DNA from: Pseudomonas fluorescens
GTDB taxonomy: Bacteria; Pseudomonadota; Gammaproteobacteria; Pseudomonadales; Pseudomonadaceae
Assembly (NCBI RefSeq): GCF_002022275.1
Contig: NZ_MSDF01000046.1
Span: 1 to 55,161, forward strand
Direction of reading: 5' to 3'
Length of the DNA stretch: 55,161 bases
Positions within the stretch are counted from its first letter, which is position 1. Each line of letters opens with the position of its first letter. This document shows, in pieces, positions 17,612-25,461 of the stretch. Under the pieces are notes generated by a model. It was not told where the DNA came from, searched no databases, and saw only the letters and a program-made list of their open reading frames with translations. A program made the position numbers and the translations under genes.

Positions 17612-17647
17612 CCAGACGAATATTGATCACCAAAAAGGAGTTTGCAC

Positions 17648-18028
17648 ATGAACAGCGCTGAAGTACTGATAGAACACTTGGGGCAACGTCTGGGCACTAC
17701 GCTGGCGTTGAATGACGGTGTGTGCGCGTTGTACTCGGGCGAGCGTGAGTCGGCGATTATAGAAATCCCGCCGGCCGGGGATATGGTGGTGCTGCATTGT
17801 CAGATCCCGGTGTCCAGCGGGTCTGGCTTGGCGGAGCAGATGCTGCGGTTGAATTTTGATATTGATGCGTTGCATGGCTGCTGGCTGGCGCGGGATGGGC
17901 AGGGGGACGTGCGGCTGTGTACGCAACTGCCGCTGGCCGGTCTGGTGCCTTTGAGTTTTGTGAATTGGGTGTTGGGGTTTATTCAGCAGGTGGGCGATAC
18001 CCGCCGGGTATTGGCCTCCATTCGTTAA
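17648..18028 (+). CDS. CesT-family type III chaperone, DspF/AvrF-like
   Basis: This 126-residue acidic protein has the size and alpha/beta pattern of class IA T3SS chaperones. It closely resembles Erwinia DspF, with LNDGVCALY, a VVLHCQIP strand, LRLNFDIDALHGCWLA and GDVRLC. DspF/AvrF chaperones bind the N-terminal part of AvrE/DspE effectors, so the expected client is RopE, encoded 11.7 kb away. It lies 36 bp after hrpV with AAGGAG before ATG 17648. No separate hrp box is visible, so it is probably the last gene of the hrpF operon. Confidence 0.82.
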   Translation: MNSAEVLIEHLGQRLGTTLALNDGVCALYSGERESAIIEIPPAGDMVVLHCQIPVSSGSGLAEQMLRLNFDIDALHGCWLARDGQGDVRLCTQLPLAGLVPLSFVNWVLGFIQQVGDTRRVLASIR

Positions 18029-18051
18029 TGGTTGAAGAGGATTGCTGTAAT

Positions 18052-18071
18052 GCGCTAGCCCTGGCTAGCGC
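18052..18071. terminator. Hairpin after the hrpF-hrcC operon
   Basis: GCGCTAGCC-CT-GGCTAGCGC is a perfect inverted repeat 24 bp beyond the chaperone stop codon. It can form a stem of 7-8 bp, but only two T residues follow, so it is a weak intrinsic terminator by sequence. Confidence 0.5.
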
Positions 18072-18094
18072 TTAAACGACGGGAGATAAAGCTG

Positions 18095-18207
18095 TTGTGG
18101 CGAGCGAGCTTGCTCGCGTTGGGTTGCGCAGCAGCCCCAAAAAAAAAGGGAGCGCTGCGCACTCCAACGCGGGCAAGCCCGCTCGCCACAAAAGCCCGCT
18201 CGCCACA
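18095..18207. repeat. REPIN of the TGTGGCGAGCGGGCTTGCCCGCG family
   Basis: An inverted pair (TGTGGCGAGCGAGCTTGCTCGCG and CGCGGGCAAGCCCGCTCGCCACA) is followed by a further half copy. It is a different REP family from the TGTGGGAGCTGGCTTGCC elements. It lies between the convergent chaperone and hrcU genes. The centre includes a run of nine A residues. Confidence 0.88.
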
Positions 18208-18216
18208 TCAAGCGCG

Positions 18217-19299
18217 CTACAACTCCAGATCCCTGACCTGAATCACCTCATCCGTCACTTCATCCAGCTGTTTGATTACCTGATAAATCTTCGCCACCGC
18301 TTGCAGTGTCGTTCGCGGGATGTGGCGGCCGGTGCGGGTTTTGGCCAGGTTGCGGGCGAGCCATACGCATTGCACCACCGGGACTTTGGCTTTTTTTGCG
18401 CGCTGGATCAGTTCCAGGGCTTCATCGTCGAGGCCTTTGCAGTGGATCAGCGGCAGCGGCGTTATGCCCGCCCGGTAGTAGAGGGCGACGGCGAAGTGGG
18501 TTGGGTTGACGATGACCATGTCGGCTTCTTCAACGGGTTTTGCCGGGGCGCTGGGGGCGGAGTGGGCCAGTTCGTGGGCGAGTTGGCGGCGATGCCCTTT
18601 GATGTGGGGGTCGCCCTCCGATTCCTTGTATTCCTTTTTGATGTCGTCCTTGCTCATGCGCAATTTCTTGGCGTGGAAGTACTTCTGTATCGCCAGGTCG
18701 GTGATCGCCAGTATCAGCAGCAGCCCGGCGGTGATTCTGAGGATGCGCCGGAACAGCGCCACCAGTGCATGCCAGTAAGTCGCGAGGTCGGTATTGGCCA
18801 GCAGGATCAGGGTGCCAAGTGCCGGCTTGACCACCAGGTACAGCACCACGCAAATGAACGCGGCTTTCAACACGCTCATCAGCAGGTTGCTGAGGTTTTG
18901 CCCGGAGAACATCTGCTTGATCTGATTGATCGGGTTGAGCTTGTCCAGTTTCGGCTTGAGCGCCTTGGGCGCGAACAGAAAGCCAAACTGCACCCAGCTG
19001 CCCGCCAGGCGCATCAGCATGGCCACGCCAACGGACATGATCGAGAAACTCACCAGCAGCGCCAACGCGTCGCTGGCGGTCTCGGCGGCGGTATGCATGA
19101 AGGGTTGATTCATGCGTTGCAGCGACAACCCCATCAGGCGCTTGAGGCTTTCCATGCTCTGGTCCGAGAGGCCCAGCACGGTTTCGCTGACCACCTCCAG
19201 AATGGCCAATTTCACCAGGTCGGGGCTTTGCGCGACGTCGCCTTTCTCGCGACTGTCGCGCTCCTGTTTGGGCGTGGCTTTCTCGGTTTTTTCGCTCAC
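18217..19299 (-). CDS. hrcU: T3SS export apparatus switch protein HrcU (RscU/SctU)
   Basis: This 360-residue inner-membrane protein has four membrane segments in the first ~210 residues and a cytoplasmic C-terminal domain. The autocleavage motif NPTH is at 265-268; cleavage there sets the substrate switch from pilus to translocator and effector export. The start is GTG at 19299 after GAGCGAGGCG. It is the last gene of the hrpJ-hrcU run, 13 bp after hrcT. Confidence 0.96.
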   Translation of the reverse strand: MSEKTEKATPKQERDSREKGDVAQSPDLVKLAILEVVSETVLGLSDQSMESLKRLMGLSLQRMNQPFMHTAAETASDALALLVSFSIMSVGVAMLMRLAGSWVQFGFLFAPKALKPKLDKLNPINQIKQMFSGQNLSNLLMSVLKAAFICVVLYLVVKPALGTLILLANTDLATYWHALVALFRRILRITAGLLLILAITDLAIQKYFHAKKLRMSKDDIKKEYKESEGDPHIKGHRRQLAHELAHSAPSAPAKPVEEADMVIVNPTHFAVALYYRAGITPLPLIHCKGLDDEALELIQRAKKAKVPVVQCVWLARNLAKTRTGRHIPRTTLQAVAKIYQVIKQLDEVTDEVIQVRDLEL

Positions 19300-19312
19300 G
19301 GCCGCGCCTCGC

Positions 19313-20119
19313 TCAAGGGTGGACGACAGGGGTCTTGGCCAGCAGCCCCAACAGGTGCTTGAGGTCCAGCAGGCCCTGGACCTGCCCGCTGCCCAGGTCT
19401 TTGAGGGTTGGCCAATAGATCAGGAAGAACGCCATGCCGACCATGCATTTGGCCGGCATGGCCAGGCTGGAGACCTGCAACTGTTGGGCATACAGGCCGA
19501 TGATCGCCAAGGCTGCTTCGATCAGCAGCAACAGGCCGATAAAGGGCGCTGAGTACAGCATCACGTGCTGCAGGGTCTGGTTCAGTTGTTCGAGCAGAAC
19601 CGCGAGACCCTCGGCGTCGAGTACGGGAAACCAGGCCGTGGGCGGCCAGACCGCGTAACTGTCCCAGATCACTTGGGTCACGATCGAGAACCCGCCGCCC
19701 AACACCACCAGCATGATCAACGCCTCCTGGAACAACGCCCCGAGGGCCGTCACGTCCGGGCCCAGGGCCGGGTTCAGTTGGCCGCCACTGAGGGCGCCGC
19801 GCTGGCTGTCGAACAAGGCGCCGACGGAGGCGAACATCCAGAACGGCGCGTACATCAACAGCCCGAGCAAAGTGCCGAGCATCGACTCCTTGAGGGCCAG
19901 CCCGAGGATGCTCGCCCAATGGTCGCCTTGCGCCACGAGCGCCTGGCCGATCGCCGGGCCCGGGATCAGCGCCAAGGCGCAGACCACCCCAAAGCGCAGC
20001 GGCCCCTTGAGGTACTGGAAGCAGAACACCGGCACCAGAATCATGACGGGCGTCAGCCGCGCGGCCGCCAACGCCATACCCAGGATGAAGGTGTAAGCGC
20101 CAGTGATATCAAACGGCAT
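19313..20119 (-). CDS. hrcT: T3SS export apparatus protein HrcT (RscT/SctT)
   Basis: This 268-residue inner-membrane protein has about six to eight hydrophobic segments. It is part of the SctRST export gate. Family signatures include LTPVMILVPVFCFQYLKGP near the N terminus. A TTG two codons upstream would overlap the hrcS stop, but ATG at 20119 is preferred. It is followed by hrcU. Confidence 0.95.
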   Translation of the reverse strand: MPFDITGAYTFILGMALAAARLTPVMILVPVFCFQYLKGPLRFGVVCALALIPGPAIGQALVAQGDHWASILGLALKESMLGTLLGLLMYAPFWMFASVGALFDSQRGALSGGQLNPALGPDVTALGALFQEALIMLVVLGGGFSIVTQVIWDSYAVWPPTAWFPVLDAEGLAVLLEQLNQTLQHVMLYSAPFIGLLLLIEAALAIIGLYAQQLQVSSLAMPAKCMVGMAFFLIYWPTLKDLGSGQVQGLLDLKHLLGLLAKTPVVHP

Positions 20120-20121
20120 GT

Positions 20122-20385
20122 TCAATGTTGTCCCGAGTTCGCGATCAGCGTGAACGCAGCGTTGGTTAGCTGAATCATTTCCACGCCGATCCAGCGCCCG
20201 GTCATGGCCAGGGTCAGGCCGACGGCGACCAGCTTGACCCCGAAGGGCAGGGTCTGGTCCTGGATCTGCATCAGGGCCTGCAGCAACGAAGTCACGACGC
20301 CGACCAATACCGCCACGCCCAACGCCGGGGCGGTGAGGATTACCACCAGGTACATGCCCTGGTTGAACAACGCCAACGCTTCCAC
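20122..20385 (-). CDS. hrcS: T3SS export apparatus protein HrcS (RscS/SctS)
   Basis: This 87-residue protein has two membrane segments and the strongly conserved SctS core LLQALMQIQDQTLPFG. The reading frame extends upstream, but GTG at 20385 follows TGAGG at the hrcR stop and gives the standard family length. The gene lies between hrcR and hrcT. Confidence 0.95.
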   Translation of the reverse strand: MEALALFNQGMYLVVILTAPALGVAVLVGVVTSLLQALMQIQDQTLPFGVKLVAVGLTLAMTGRWIGVEMIQLTNAAFTLIANSGQH

Positions 20386-20392
20386 GGCAACC

Positions 20393-21046
20393 TCACAAAT
20401 ACGAGTAGAAAAGGCTGTCGAGCAAGCGGCTCCAACCCTCGACCAACACAAACAGCAGCATCTTCAACGGCAGCGAAATAGTCATGGGCGACACCATTTG
20501 CATGCCCAGCGCCAGCAGCAGGTTGGAAATGATCAGGTCGATGACGATAAAGGGGATGTAGATCAAAAAACCGATCTCGAACCCCTTTTGCAGCTCCGAC
20601 AACACAAAGGCCGGCACAGCGATCAAAAAGTCTTGTTTGGTGGCGGCGTCAGCCATTTCCCTGGGCCACATGCGCTGGGTGTTTTCCAGCAGGTGCGTCT
20701 GGATATCGGGGGCGGTATTGCGGCTCATGAACGCCTGCAGCGGCTCGAACGCATAGCCGATATTGGCGCGCATGGCAGAGGTGCTCGAGAGCTCCACCGG
20801 ATGCGTCTGTAAGCGTTGGTTGATCTGGTAAACCACCGGCGCCATCACAAACAGCGTCGCCGCCAGGGCGATGCCGTACAGCGCCATGTTCGGCGGCACC
20901 TGCTGCACGCCGATGGCGTTGCGGGTGATCAGCAGCACCGTGGAAATTTTCAGGAACGCGGTGCACACCATCAACATCAGCGGGATCAGTGACAGGGCGC
21001 CCAGAAACAACGCCAGCGTGATCGGGTTGGTGCCGTCGAGGCCCAT
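20393..21046 (-). CDS. hrcR: T3SS export apparatus protein HrcR (RscR/SctR)
   Basis: This 217-residue inner-membrane protein has about four membrane segments and belongs to the FliP/SctR family. The signatures MVCTAFLKISTVLLITRNAIG and PFIVIDLIISNLLLALGMQM are clear. ATG at 21046 shares its last base with the hrcQ stop (TAATG). It forms the export gate with HrcS and HrcT. Confidence 0.97.
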   Translation of the reverse strand: MGLDGTNPITLALFLGALSLIPLMLMVCTAFLKISTVLLITRNAIGVQQVPPNMALYGIALAATLFVMAPVVYQINQRLQTHPVELSSTSAMRANIGYAFEPLQAFMSRNTAPDIQTHLLENTQRMWPREMADAATKQDFLIAVPAFVLSELQKGFEIGFLIYIPFIVIDLIISNLLLALGMQMVSPMTISLPLKMLLFVLVEGWSRLLDSLFYSYL

Positions 21047-22140
21047 TACAAGGGCTCCATACGGGTGATCTGCAGGCCCAGTTGACCATCGATGTCCACC
21101 AGTTCGCCGTGCGCCACCGCGCGCTCGCCGTAGTACAGGCTGGCACGGCCCGGCCGCATGCCCGGTACCGGTAATACGCTGCCGGGGCCCAGTTGGCGCA
21201 GTTGCTGCACCGTCTGCATCAGGTGGCCGCAGCGCAGAGTGAGGTTCAGGGTCAAGCCATCGAAAGGCGCGTGCTCCTCGCCTGGGGAGGTGTCATCCAG
21301 CGGGTCCGCCTCGACATGCTGGGCATAGCTTTGGGCGGCATAGGCCTCGTGCGGTTCATCGCCATAGGCTGCCTCCGTGTCGTCGGCCGCTGCCGGGTCG
21401 CTGTAATAATCGTCGTCTTCCACAAACACGTGCTCCAGCTGATGCAGGGTAAAAGACAGCTCAAGGCCTTGGCCCTGTAGCTGTCCATAAAAGCGCCACG
21501 GCCCGAGGCGGACCTGGCCGTGGCCGTCGGTATCAAAAAACGCTTGCTCGATCAGCACTACGTCGGCCGGGCGCACACTGCGCAGCGCGCTCAGGGTCAA
21601 GCCCGAACGGCCGAGCACGATGGGCGCGCACAGGCGCAGTTGCTCGGGAAACGGCGCCAACAGGGGTTGCCAGTCGCCACCTTCGAGCAACCCCAGCCAC
21701 GTCGCGGCGCTGGCGTACAGGTGCACCGTGAGCGCCTGTTCACCCAGGGTGATGTGCAGCGCGCAGGCCACTGCGCCGGGCGGGGCGAGCACGGGTTGCA
21801 CCAGCGGTTCGACGTGGCCCAGCACCGCCTGCAGTTCAGGCGCCAGGCCTTGGTTGAAATGCTGCCAATACCAGGCCTGGAACTCGCCGCCGAGCATCGC
21901 CGGAACACTGCCGAACAGGCTCAAGGCGGCGCTGGCATCAGTCAGCCAGAGCCAGCCACTGCGGGTCTGCAGCGCTGTGCCATCGACCGGCGCGGCGTCG
22001 GGGCGCAGGGGCGTGAGTTGCAGATGCCCGGCCTGTTCGCCGACTCGATAGCTCAGTTCCAGGCCACGGCCCAAGAGGCGCGCGGCGCCGGCGTCGACCG
22101 CACTCAGGCGGCGCAGGCACAGCGGGCGGGCGCTCGTCAT
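21046..22140 (-). CDS. hrcQ: T3SS cytoplasmic ring protein HrcQ (RscQ/SctQ), unsplit
   Basis: This protein of 364 residues builds the cytoplasmic sorting platform. The N-terminal ~280 residues correspond to P. syringae HrcQA. An acidic, Tyr-rich linker (about residues 240-285, with DDDYYSDPAAADD) leads to the C-terminal SpoA domain (about 295-362) that corresponds to HrcQB. In P. syringae these are two genes; here the frame is continuous. ATG at 22140 overlaps the hrpP stop (ATGA). An internal start before the SpoA domain could still yield a short product, but I do not see a strong one. Confidence 0.92.
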   Translation of the reverse strand: MTSARPLCLRRLSAVDAGAARLLGRGLELSYRVGEQAGHLQLTPLRPDAAPVDGTALQTRSGWLWLTDASAALSLFGSVPAMLGGEFQAWYWQHFNQGLAPELQAVLGHVEPLVQPVLAPPGAVACALHITLGEQALTVHLYASAATWLGLLEGGDWQPLLAPFPEQLRLCAPIVLGRSGLTLSALRSVRPADVVLIEQAFFDTDGHGQVRLGPWRFYGQLQGQGLELSFTLHQLEHVFVEDDDYYSDPAAADDTEAAYGDEPHEAYAAQSYAQHVEADPLDDTSPGEEHAPFDGLTLNLTLRCGHLMQTVQQLRQLGPGSVLPVPGMRPGRASLYYGERAVAHGELVDIDGQLGLQITRMEPL

Positions 22141-22697
22141 AGGCTGCGCAACACCAGCTCGACGGGAATCCCGCAGGCCTGGCTCATGGCGTCCTCGCAA
22201 TCGGCATGGGTGTTCTGCACGCGCTGCAAGGCGTCGGGTTCGGCGAACCCGAGTTCCAGTTCCAGATAGCCCGGGCGCTGTTGCGCCTTGAGCAGGATTT
22301 TGCCCAACTTGGGCATGAACAACGTGACGCTGATGTGCTCGCCGGCCTGGGCCAGCCAATGGGTACTGAGTTCTTCCACCAACTGCGCCATGGCCGGCGC
22401 CGACAAGCCCGCGCCGGGGCTGCCGTCATGAGGCGTTTGATCGTCCGACTGGCGCTCACCCACGCCCAACACCATCAGGTTCTCGAAGAAAAAACCGTCG
22501 CTGGCATTCGCTTGGCCATCGCTGGCGGCCTGCGTCAGATTCGCCTGCGACGCATGGGTACGCCTGGCAGCCGCACTGCTGTTGGGCGCCGCACGGGCAG
22601 TGGCGCCGGGCACTGTGTCACGTCGCGTCGGCGCCACCGGGTTGGGCTGCGTCACGGGTGCGGTGTGGCGACTCATTGGTTTCAGTGGTTCGCTCAT
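22137..22697 (-). CDS. hrpP: T3SS protein HrpP (RspP), substrate-specificity switch/pilus length
   Basis: This 186-residue protein has a disordered, Thr/Ala/Pro-rich first half and a more conserved C-terminal half. It lies between hrpO and hrcQ, the place of hrpP in P. syringae, whose product is secreted and controls the pilus-to-effector switch together with HrcU. The assignment rests on position and architecture. Both ends overlap the neighbouring genes by 4 bp. Confidence 0.8.
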   Translation of the reverse strand: MSEPLKPMSRHTAPVTQPNPVAPTRRDTVPGATARAAPNSSAAARRTHASQANLTQAASDGQANASDGFFFENLMVLGVGERQSDDQTPHDGSPGAGLSAPAMAQLVEELSTHWLAQAGEHISVTLFMPKLGKILLKAQQRPGYLELELGFAEPDALQRVQNTHADCEDAMSQACGIPVELVLRSL

Positions 22698-23140
22698 GAC
22701 GCGTGCTCCAGCAGTTCAATCAGGCAGCCGAGTTTCTCAACCGCGCGTTGGCAGCTTTTGGTGTGCAGCCGCGCCTGATCCAGCGCCGTCTTGAGTTGAG
22801 TCAGGTTGTCGCGCATCAGCGCCACGCGCCCCTCCATATCGTCCAGGTGGTGCAGCAGCCGTCGCTCTTCGGCGTGCCACACGTCAATGGTGGTCAGGTC
22901 CACGGTGCGCAGGCTGTTGGTCTGCGTCAGTGCTGCGCGTTGTTGCCCCTGGAGTTCGCGCTCGCGTTGCAATTCGCGCTGGCCGGCCTCCAACTGGTCG
23001 GCGGTGCGCTCGACCAGAGCCTGCAAGTCGCGCTGACGGCGCTCGGCGCTGGCCTGGCGGTGTTGGCGCAGGGGCGTGAGGATGCTCACCACCTCGCTCA
23101 GGTCCGCGCTCTCGTTGTCGGGTTGAACGTCATCGTCCAT
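22694..23140 (-). CDS. hrpO: T3SS stalk protein HrpO (RspO/SctO)
   Basis: This 148-residue, highly charged protein is almost entirely coiled-coil in composition (RQHRQASAERRQRDLQ, then long Gln/Glu/Arg helices). SctO proteins form the central stalk of the ATPase ring. It follows hrcN by 3 bp and overlaps hrpP. Its short acidic N terminus (MDDDVQPDNESAD) is not coiled-coil. Confidence 0.85.
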   Translation of the reverse strand: MDDDVQPDNESADLSEVVSILTPLRQHRQASAERRQRDLQALVERTADQLEAGQRELQRERELQGQQRAALTQTNSLRTVDLTTIDVWHAEERRLLHHLDDMEGRVALMRDNLTQLKTALDQARLHTKSCQRAVEKLGCLIELLEHAS

Positions 23141-23143
23141 GGG

Positions 23144-24508
23144 CTACTCCGGCATTTGTGAGGTCAAGGCGACCAGGTCTTCGAGCGTTTGCTCGAGCGC
23201 GACGGGCACGCGTAGGTCCTGGCGCAGGAACTGATTGATCGCCCCGTTGAGCGACACGGCGCAGTCGGTCACGGGGTCGCCGCCGGGCTGGTATTCGCCC
23301 AGGCGCAGCAGCATTTCTACTTGTTGGTAGGCCGCCATCGAGCGGCGCAGGCGGTTGTTGGCCTGCAGGTGTTCGCGGTGGGTGACGTTGGAGAGCACAC
23401 GACTGATGCTGGCCTGCACGTCGATGGCCGGGTAGTGCCCGCGCTCGGCAAGTTTGCGTGAGAGCACGATGTGCCCGTCGAGCAACGAGCGGGCCTCGTC
23501 CGCCACCGGGTCGTTCATCGAGTCCTGCTCGATCAGTACGGTGTAGATCGCGGTGATCGAGCCTTGCTCGCTCATGCCGGCGCGTTCGACCAGGCGCGGC
23601 AACAGGGTGTAGACCGACGGCGGCAGGCCGCCACGGCCGAGGGGTTCGCCCGAAGCAATGCCGATCTCGCGCTGGGCCCGTGCGAAACGGGTCAGGGAGT
23701 CAATCAACAGCAGCACTTTGAGGCCCCGGGCGCGAAAGGCTTCGGCAATCGCAGTGGCCGTGAAGGCGGCGCGCGCACGCTCCATGCTGGAACGGTCGGA
23801 CGTGGCGCAGATCAGCACCGAGCGCTGGCGCAGGGTGTCATCGAGTTCATGATCGAGAAACTCGCGCAGTTCACGGCCGCGTTCGCCGATCAAACCGAAG
23901 ACGATGACGTCGCAGTCCATGTTGCGCGCCAGTTCCGCCATCAGCGTGGTCTTGCCGCAGCCGGCCCCGGCAAACAAACCGACGCGCTGGCCCTCGCCGA
24001 GCAGGATCGCTGCGTCGATCGCGCGTACCCCGGTCGGCAACGGGCTGACAATGCGCGGGCGTTCGGTGGCAGGCAGGGCTTGCGCGATCACCGGCATGCT
24101 GCCCGGCGCCGTCGGGTCGATGCACAGTGCATCGGCGCTGCCCGGGGTCAACGCGCGGCCAAAACCGTCGAGCACCGAACCGAGCAAATGCGTGCCGACC
24201 TGGATGCGGTGGGAGCAGCCCAGCGGTTTGATGCGCGCCCCGACCTGAATACCGTCGGGCGTGCCCAAGGCGCTGAGCAGGGTTTCATCGCCGGAAAACC
24301 CGACAATTTCCGCAAGCATCGGCTCGCCGTCGGCCTTGAACACTTCGCAGAGCTCGCCGATGGTGGCGCCGGGCATATGGCATTCAAGCAGGATGCCTTT
24401 CACGGTGCTGACCCGGCCGCTGACCTGCACCGGCGAGAAGTCCGCCAGTGCCCGCCGACGCGCCTCGCCCCAGGCGTGCAGCGCGGCCTGGCGAGCGAAC
24501 TGGCTCAC
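23144..24508 (-). CDS. hrcN: T3SS ATPase HrcN (RscN/SctN)
   Basis: This 454-residue cytoplasmic ATPase unfolds substrates and releases chaperones at the export gate. The Walker A motif is GAGCGKTT (181-188) and Walker B is VLLLIDSLTRFARAQ, with the F1-like GLPPSVYTLLPRLVERAG segment between the B motif and the C-terminal helical domain. GTG at 24508 overlaps the hrpQ stop (GTGA). Confidence 0.97.
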   Translation of the reverse strand: MSQFARQAALHAWGEARRRALADFSPVQVSGRVSTVKGILLECHMPGATIGELCEVFKADGEPMLAEIVGFSGDETLLSALGTPDGIQVGARIKPLGCSHRIQVGTHLLGSVLDGFGRALTPGSADALCIDPTAPGSMPVIAQALPATERPRIVSPLPTGVRAIDAAILLGEGQRVGLFAGAGCGKTTLMAELARNMDCDVIVFGLIGERGRELREFLDHELDDTLRQRSVLICATSDRSSMERARAAFTATAIAEAFRARGLKVLLLIDSLTRFARAQREIGIASGEPLGRGGLPPSVYTLLPRLVERAGMSEQGSITAIYTVLIEQDSMNDPVADEARSLLDGHIVLSRKLAERGHYPAIDVQASISRVLSNVTHREHLQANNRLRRSMAAYQQVEMLLRLGEYQPGGDPVTDCAVSLNGAINQFLRQDLRVPVALEQTLEDLVALTSQMPE

Positions 24509-25461
24509 CAGGCCACCTGGTAGTGTTGGGCGCCGTCGAACTCGATGGTCTTGTCGTCGATGCTGACCAACTTGATGCCGTCACGCTCATCCCCGACAAA
24601 CATGCGCCGGCCGTCCGCGGTGACGATATGCGCCTGCGGACCTTTGAGCACCTGCACAATCACAAACGGCAGGTGCGTCTGGAACACGTTGACCTTATCG
24701 GCCAGGGTCAGCCCTTCGGGCAGTTGCGCACGGGCGCCGGCGAGCATGCGCTGGTAAAGCGCGAACGCCTCGCCTTTGAGTGTGCCGTTGAACACCAGGT
24801 TATTGCCGTCGTCGCTGAGGGTGACGTCGGCGTCGAGCAGGCGATCACTGAGCATGTGCTGCAGGCGCTTGCGCACGGCGGCTCTGGCGCTGGCGGCGTC
24901 CACCGCCAGCGCCGGGTTTTTGCCCAAGGGCTGGGTGACGTCGTTGGCGGGGCGGGTGAATGCCCAGGCGCTGCTGGCGATGGTCACTATCAGGCCGGCG
25001 ACCGCCAGGCGCTTGCCGTAGGAGGGGCGCGAGCGGGTCTCCAGCGGCGCCGCTTCAGCTGCTGGCTGCGGCGCGTGCGACTCGACCGGCACGCTGGCTT
25101 GCGGGATCGGCGCCAACTGCCAGCCGCTGTCCACGGGCGTGAGGCACAGCCACACCTGGCCCAACGCAAACGGCTGGTTGACCTGCAATTGGGCGGTGGC
25201 GGTTTGATGACCTTCGGCGTCGGTGATCAGGCCGTCAGTGCCCTGCAGTTGCCAGCCCTCGTCGCTACGTTCGAGCGCAAACTGGCCCCCCGCAAACGCG
25301 GGGTCGTGCAAGGCCAGGTCGTGGCTGTCACTGGCGCCGAGGGTCCATTGGCCGCCGATCAAAGGTAACGCCGCGCCCTGGTGAAGGCCGTTCAATACGC
25401 GCAGTTCCACCATTGAACCTGCGTCGGTGGCCGCGCCTTGTGCCTGGTTTTCACGATTCAT
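24505..25461 (-). CDS. hrpQ: T3SS inner-membrane ring protein HrpQ (RspQ/SctD)
   Basis: This 318-residue protein has an N-terminal FHA-like domain (about 20-125), a single membrane segment (about LAVAGLIVTIASSAWAF) and a periplasmic C-terminal region with ring-building motifs. This is the SctD/YscD layout. It overlaps hrcV and hrcN by 4 bp on each side. Confidence 0.9.
   Translation of the reverse strand: MNRENQAQGAATDAGSMVELRVLNGLHQGAALPLIGGQWTLGASDSHDLALHDPAFAGGQFALERSDEGWQLQGTDGLITDAEGHQTATAQLQVNQPFALGQVWLCLTPVDSGWQLAPIPQASVPVESHAPQPAAEAAPLETRSRPSYGKRLAVAGLIVTIASSAWAFTRPANDVTQPLGKNPALAVDAASARAAVRKRLQHMLSDRLLDADVTLSDDGNNLVFNGTLKGEAFALYQRMLAGARAQLPEGLTLADKVNVFQTHLPFVIVQVLKGPQAHIVTADGRRMFVGDERDGIKLVSIDDKTIEFDGAQHYQVAW

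Noticed and set aside
17612..17647. Possible separate promoter before the chaperone gene
   Set aside because: The gap is only 36 bp and contains no hrp box or other recognisable promoter, so operon reading from hrpF is simpler.
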